From Glomus cerebriforme (taxonomy: Eukaryota > Glomeromycota > Glomeromycetes > Glomerales > Glomeraceae): a DNA stretch of 64,000 nt. The DNA is taken from contig QKYT01000044.1 in assembly GCA_003550305.1 (NCBI GenBank), positions 54,153 to 118,152 on the forward strand, written 5' to 3'. Each line of letters starts with the position of its first letter. Within the stretch, counting starts at the first letter, position 1. A model generated the notes under the pieces. It was given only the letters and a program-made list of their open reading frames with translations, made no database searches and was not told the DNA's origin. Shown in pieces: positions 59,892 to 64,000 of this stretch. Made by a program: the position numbers and the translations under genes.

Positions 59892-60069
59892 ATAGCTTGT
59901 TGAAATTGTCTTATCGAGACATATCTAATGATAGTAAACTCACATTTTTAGCACCAATAGATAAAAATCTAATTTTTTAAAAAATGAAAAAAAAATTAAA
60001 ATTTTATCTATTAGTACTAGAAATGCAATTTTAGATATGTCTTAATAAGACAATTCCAACAAGCTATAT
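59892..60069. mobile_element. Foldback element related to the hAT-like family
   Basis: Two arms of about 75 bases are inverted: left CATAGCTTGTTGAAATTGTC, and the reverse complement of the right starts TATAGCTTGTTGGAATTGTC, then both continue with AGACATATCTAA. The left arm (about 59915-59965) resembles one repeat unit of the hAT-like element, with the words GAGAC..ATCTAATG, AGTAAA, CATTTNTAGCA and ATAGATAAA in the same order. I see no convincing target duplication. Confidence 0.5.
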
Positions 60070-60140
60070 TTTGAAAAAAAATTTTATAAAAAATATGAAG
60101 ATGTGAAAAAAAAATCAGCTAACGATAAATATGGCCAAAA

Positions 60141-60260
60141 ATATATCAAAATTTTATATTATATTTAAATTTATCAAGAAATATACCAAAATTTTGTATT
60201 ATATTCAAATCTATTAAGAAATATACCAAAATTTTGTATTATACTTAAATCTATCAAAAT
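60141..60260 (+). repeat. 40-bp tandem repeat, three copies
   Basis: Three adjacent 40-bp units start at 60141, 60181 and 60221. Each begins ATATAYCAAAATTTTRTATT and continues with an ATAYTYAAATYTATYAA pattern. Copies 2 and 3 differ at only a few sites. No coding sense. Confidence 0.85.
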
Positions 60261-61197
60261 ATATATATATTTATATTTCATAATGAAATCTATTAAAAAG
60301 TATACTTCAAACTCATTAAAAACAATATTTTTATTCAATTGATGCATTTAACACATCTCATTTAACATAAATCAATCTAGATTTTTCTTTTTTTGATATA
60401 AATACATATATAAATCATTAACTAAGATTCTTACTCTAATTAATTATTTAATACATCTTATTATAATCACATGAATAGTAATGCAATTAATTCATTTTGC
60501 ATATATATAAGACTATTTTAAAAAGCTTGGTATTTTGTTTTAAAGAAATTTTTCTGCTATTATTACAAAAAAAAAATATGCCTTTACAAAAGAAAAAAAA
60601 TATTATAGAGTTAGAAAACTAAAAATAACTATAAATAAAAAGAAAATGTAATATTCATTTAATAAAATTAATTCAAATATACTTTTAAACCTCAATTAAT
60701 TACTATTTTTATTTATAATACAAATATTACTTTTTTAATCCCAAATACCAATCACAATTTAAATAATTCATAAATGATAGATTTTATATTAAAAATTATA
60801 TAGACAAGTAGTTTTCAATATAATTAAATAATAATAATAATCTAAAATTTCTGAATGAAAATACAAAAAACATTAATACAAACTAATAAAAATCAAAAAA
60901 TGCGTAATCTTAATTCTCTAATAAATATCATATAAAGAATAATCTTGATAAAAAATGCAAGAAATCAGAAAATGCTATTAGTATATTAATATTATCAAAT
61001 AAGTATTAACAAATCTTATACAATAAAAATTAAATAAGTAAACAATATTTGTATAAGAAAAATAATAAAAATAATGTAAGTATAGAACTTCTACTTATAT
61101 AATATATATAAAACTAAAGTTATATTATTATTAAAAATAATAAATAATGCATATGATTTGAACTCATTTTATATAATAATAACTCAATCTAATCTAG
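60261..61197. other. AT-rich sequence, nothing recognised
   Basis: Long AT-rich stretch without open frames, paired repeats or RNA genes that I can support. Confidence 0.5.
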
Positions 61198-61440
61198 TAT
61201 TTCACATAAATCAAATTGAATCGAATTAAATTAGATTCAAATTTGATTCGATCAAATCATGAATCGTTCAAATTTGATTTGAAATTTGAATGAATCAAGT
61301 CAAATCAATTTGGATTCAATTCAAAATTTGAACGAATTAAATCAAATCAATTTGAATTTGATTCAGATTCAATTTGATTTGATTTGATTTGATTCAGATT
61401 TGATTTGAATTTAATTTAATTTGATTTGATTTGATTTGAT
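61198..61440 (+). repeat. Simple-sequence block of GATTTGATTC-type words
   Basis: Variants of gatttgatt, gattcaaatt and aatcaaatc fill about 240 bases, becoming a regular 5-bp gattt repeat near 61415-61440. Similar in style to 18740-18965. Confidence 0.75.
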
Positions 61441-61640
61441 GTAGTATCATCAATTTCTGTATTTTCATCAGTTGTGATAATATTTAATAAATAACTGCAT
61501 TATTAACTAACCTTATGATTAATTTTGATTCAGTTAAATATTGTTATAATATTACAGATATTTATCAATATTTATTTAAATACATTGATTATTAATATTT
61601 TTATTATGATAAATAATAATAAAGAAATATATATCACTAT

Positions 61641-62342
61641 TATAGTTATAGCTGAAATTATTTTAGTATTACAAAAATCTGTAATTATGTAATTCTGTAA
61701 TTATTAAGTAATTTATCAAAAAAATTCTGAATTCCGTAATTAATTTCATATTACGAAAATATTTGGCCAGAATTAANCTTAATTTTGGCCGAATTATATT
61801 TAGAAAATTTAATAAATAATAACTCAGCATCTAGTGATCCATTTTGGATGATCTTACCACCATTCGATTCATCTTAGTATGACAATTCTAATGGTATTAA
61901 AATCATTTAATTTTAATTACTAGATCATGTTCTGATATCAATAATTGTTAAACATTTATAGTATCATAACTTTGTCAATATTAATACTAGAAATATGATC
62001 ATAACGCCATTAGAATCATTTTATCATAACAAATCGAATGGTGATAAATTCATTTAAATCTAATTATTAGATCTTGCTCTGACTTCAATAATCTTTAAAT
62101 GTTTATCGTATTTTAATTTTGTCAATATCGAAGTTAGAGAAATGAAACATATACCATTAGATTCGTCTTAATAAGACAAATTTAATGGTGGTAAATTCAA
62201 TAAAATCAGATCACTAAATCATGAGCAAATATCAATTTCACATTGTTATACAAACCATAATTAATTATAGAATTACGTAATTAATTACGATTACAGAATT
62301 TTAGATTTCAGATTTGCCAATTGAATTTCAGAAATAACTATA
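61641..62342 (+). mobile_element. hAT-like non-autonomous element, copy C (most complete)
   Basis: The 702-bp element starts TATAGTTATAGCTGAAATTA and ends CAGAAATAACTATA. It is flanked by perfect 8-bp direct repeats ATCACTAT (61633-61640 and 62343-62350), as expected for a hAT insertion. Palindromes with the core CCATTNGATTC/GAATNNAATGG start near 61859, 62006 and 62153, 147 bp apart in both intervals. No protein is encoded. The perfect target duplication suggests the youngest of the three copies. Confidence 0.82.
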
Positions 62343-62350
62343 ATCACTAT

Positions 62351-63194
62351 ATATCTTCCAACAAAAAAATTTCCTGATGTGATTTTCTGAAGATAGGATT
62401 ATGTTTCCAAAATATACACAAAATCTTACTAGCATAACAAAAATTTTTTATTGCAAATTCTGAATTGATAACCTGGTTTTAAAAATTGAGATGAGAATTA
62501 AATTTGTCAATTAGTAATATTATACTAGCCAGTTTTTGAGAAAGTATTATACTTAATAAGATTATATACTAATTGAATCATAGTTAAAAATACAGCAGAA
62601 TATTCTACAATATATATTGGTAAATATTTTTCATATGGTAAGGATTTTTAATTGAACTTTCATCAATTAAAAGAATTCAAATTGGTTTAATTTAGCTATT
62701 AACTTTTAATATTTTATCTAAGGTTTCTGGGTAAAACTAATGAGTTTAGCAATCGATATATGCAAAACTAGTTTAAATATTTTGTTAAAATTTTAATAAA
62801 ATGAGAAATTGCGAAACTGATGAAACTTGATGAAACTTATAAAACCTATGAAATTTATGAAATTTGTATAACTTATAAAATTGTAATTTACAATTAAAAA
62901 TTATTATTGTATAATATAAACAAAAAATTTATTTATTTATTTATTATATTATTCATATATAAATTCTTCAAGTAAATCATTAATATTATAATTTAATACA
63001 TCTTTTTTACTTATATTATTATTATTATTATTAAATTCATTATCACTTTTATCATTTTCAAATTTATAATTAAACAAAAAATTTTTTTTTTTTTTACAGT
63101 AATACCAAAATTTACCTGTCAAATAACAATCAGCAATAAAATAATTTTACATTAAAAAAAATACATATTTATAATAATTATAATAATAAATTAA
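62351..63194. other. AT-rich sequence with short direct repeats
   Basis: No gene. Around 62815-62880 a short word (gaaacttatgaaa and variants) repeats irregularly. An ATTT run lies at 62930-62945. Confidence 0.5.
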
Positions 63195-63430
63195 TACTTT
63201 CTAATAATGATTTTGATTTACCAATATCATTTGTTGATTTATTCTCAAATTTACAAGAATTAAATTTTCATTCAATGTAGGAAGCATTGAAAGAGCTAAA
63301 GAATTTGAAAAGTTACAACATGTAACTTTTTCCAAATTACAGTACTTAAATATTCCTCATAATTGTATAAAACTTAAATATATTATAAAATTTTTAGAAA
63401 ATAATGGAAAACAGCTTAAAAAACTTATAT
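63195..63430 (+). pseudogene. Remnant of an F-box/leucine-rich-repeat type protein
   Basis: Plus-strand frames read DLPISFVDLFSNLQELNFHS (about 63217), then, after a TAG and frame change, KLQHVTFSKLQYLNIPHNC and IKFLENNGKQLKKL. The spacing of Leu and the phrases L..L.I and FLENNGK..KKL resemble the F-box/LRR families expanded in arbuscular mycorrhizal fungi. It is only a fragment, with stops and a frameshift. The family call is recalled resemblance, not a search. Confidence 0.5.
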
Positions 63431-64000
63431 AAAGGAAAATAATCATGTTGTTATTAGTTCTTATATAATATGACATAATAATTTCAATTAGATAGATAAT
63501 CTTTTTTAAAAAAAAAAAATTATCTAATAATACTTTTAATTTACCCTTATCCCTATTCTTAATGTAGTTAAAAATATCTTGAAAAAAAGGTGGTAGTATA
63601 ATACCTCTCTCAGAATATTTAATTTTTTTATAATGTTATCTTGACAAATGCAAAGGACTGAAACTTTACATGTGATTCAAGTTAACAAGAGTTTATCCCA
63701 GCTTTATGATTGACTTTTATAATTCTAAAGGCCAAAATTAAGAATACTTTACTGATAGTTTTACAGTAATAAAATATAGTTTTTATTAAGAAAAATTTGT
63801 AGGTGTATCAATTAGATTTTAAAATTAATCCCTTTGTTCGTAGAGATAATTCTAAATGACTTAAGTTATTATCCTTGTTTGTGGTGGAGATGCCCATAGC
63901 AAAAGCTGGGTTTATGCAAATCACGTAATTTTGAGAAAATTGCAATTTAATATTATTGGTTAATTTAGTAAATCATAATTTATTCTATCATTTTTAAAGA
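63431..64000. other. AT-rich sequence to the window end, no gene seen
   Basis: No supported gene, repeat pair or RNA gene. It may contain further decayed parts of the LRR-like gene, but nothing readable. Confidence 0.45.

Noticed and set aside
1..64000. CRISPR array, prophage or bacterial operon
   Set aside because: No regularly spaced identical direct repeats of CRISPR size, and no bacterial gene organisation. The genes have spliceosomal introns and are nuclear.

Overview
This window is nuclear DNA of an early-diverging fungus, most likely an arbuscular mycorrhizal fungus of the Rhizophagus type (Glomeromycotina). The evidence is very AT-rich DNA, compact genes with many short introns (GTATGT/GTAAGT donors, AG acceptors), fungal proteins such as a Ydj1-like Hsp40 with a CaaX end, bifunctional HIS7 and a PRS with a yeast-like insertion, a base-exchange phosphatidylserine synthase of the animal/plant type, and decayed members of families (F-box/LRR, Mrr-like) that I associate with Rhizophagus. 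The species call is an inference. I saw no tRNA or rRNA gene.

Left gene island (about 1.5-10.1 kb): IBA57/CAF17 iron-sulfur protein (-), an unrecognised TPR-like protein (-), a Ydj1-type Hsp40 (+) with a candidate heat-shock element, the tRNA m1G37 methyltransferase TRM5 (-), and a doubtful 43-codon ORF (-).

Repeat-rich region (about 10.5-29.5 kb): decayed multi-exon genes with stop codons, an Mrr-type restriction-endonuclease remnant, several small non-autonomous elements with inverted repeats, simple-sequence blocks, and a large nested insertion. In that insertion a non-LTR retrotransposon (ORF1 plus endonuclease/RT/RNase H ORF2) sits inside a hAT-like non-autonomous element, which sits inside the tail of an older poly(A)-ended element. 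An 890-base assembly gap (27167-28056) hides the retrotransposon 3' end. The hAT-like family has three copies in the window (17.1, 19.6-28.3 and 61.6 kb), each flanked by an 8-bp target duplication. Two copies carry three palindromes about 147 bp apart.

Right gene island (about 29.7-59.0 kb), densely packed: CHL1/DDX11 helicase (+), complex I 75-kDa subunit (-), an unknown multi-span membrane protein (-), TAF11 (+), calcineurin B (-), an MJ1316/DUF504 protein (+), an ADF-H/coiled-coil/PH protein (+), a CHY-RING ubiquitin ligase (+), an alpha/beta-hydrolase fused to a dual-specificity phosphatase (-), phosphatidylserine synthase (+), HIS7 (+), ribosomal protein uS19/RPS15 (+), a TMEM70-like mitochondrial protein (-), PRPP synthetase (+) and V-ATPase subunit G (-). 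These are unrelated housekeeping genes in divergent, convergent and tandem pairs. PRPP synthetase and HIS7 share the histidine pathway, but nothing indicates a cluster. Mitochondrial functions recur (IBA57, complex I, TMEM70-like, possibly TRM5).

Right flank (about 59.2-64 kb): AT-rich DNA with a foldback element, a 40-bp tandem repeat, a simple-sequence block, the third hAT-like copy and an F-box/LRR remnant. Exon joins given here were made by eye from reading frame and splice signals.
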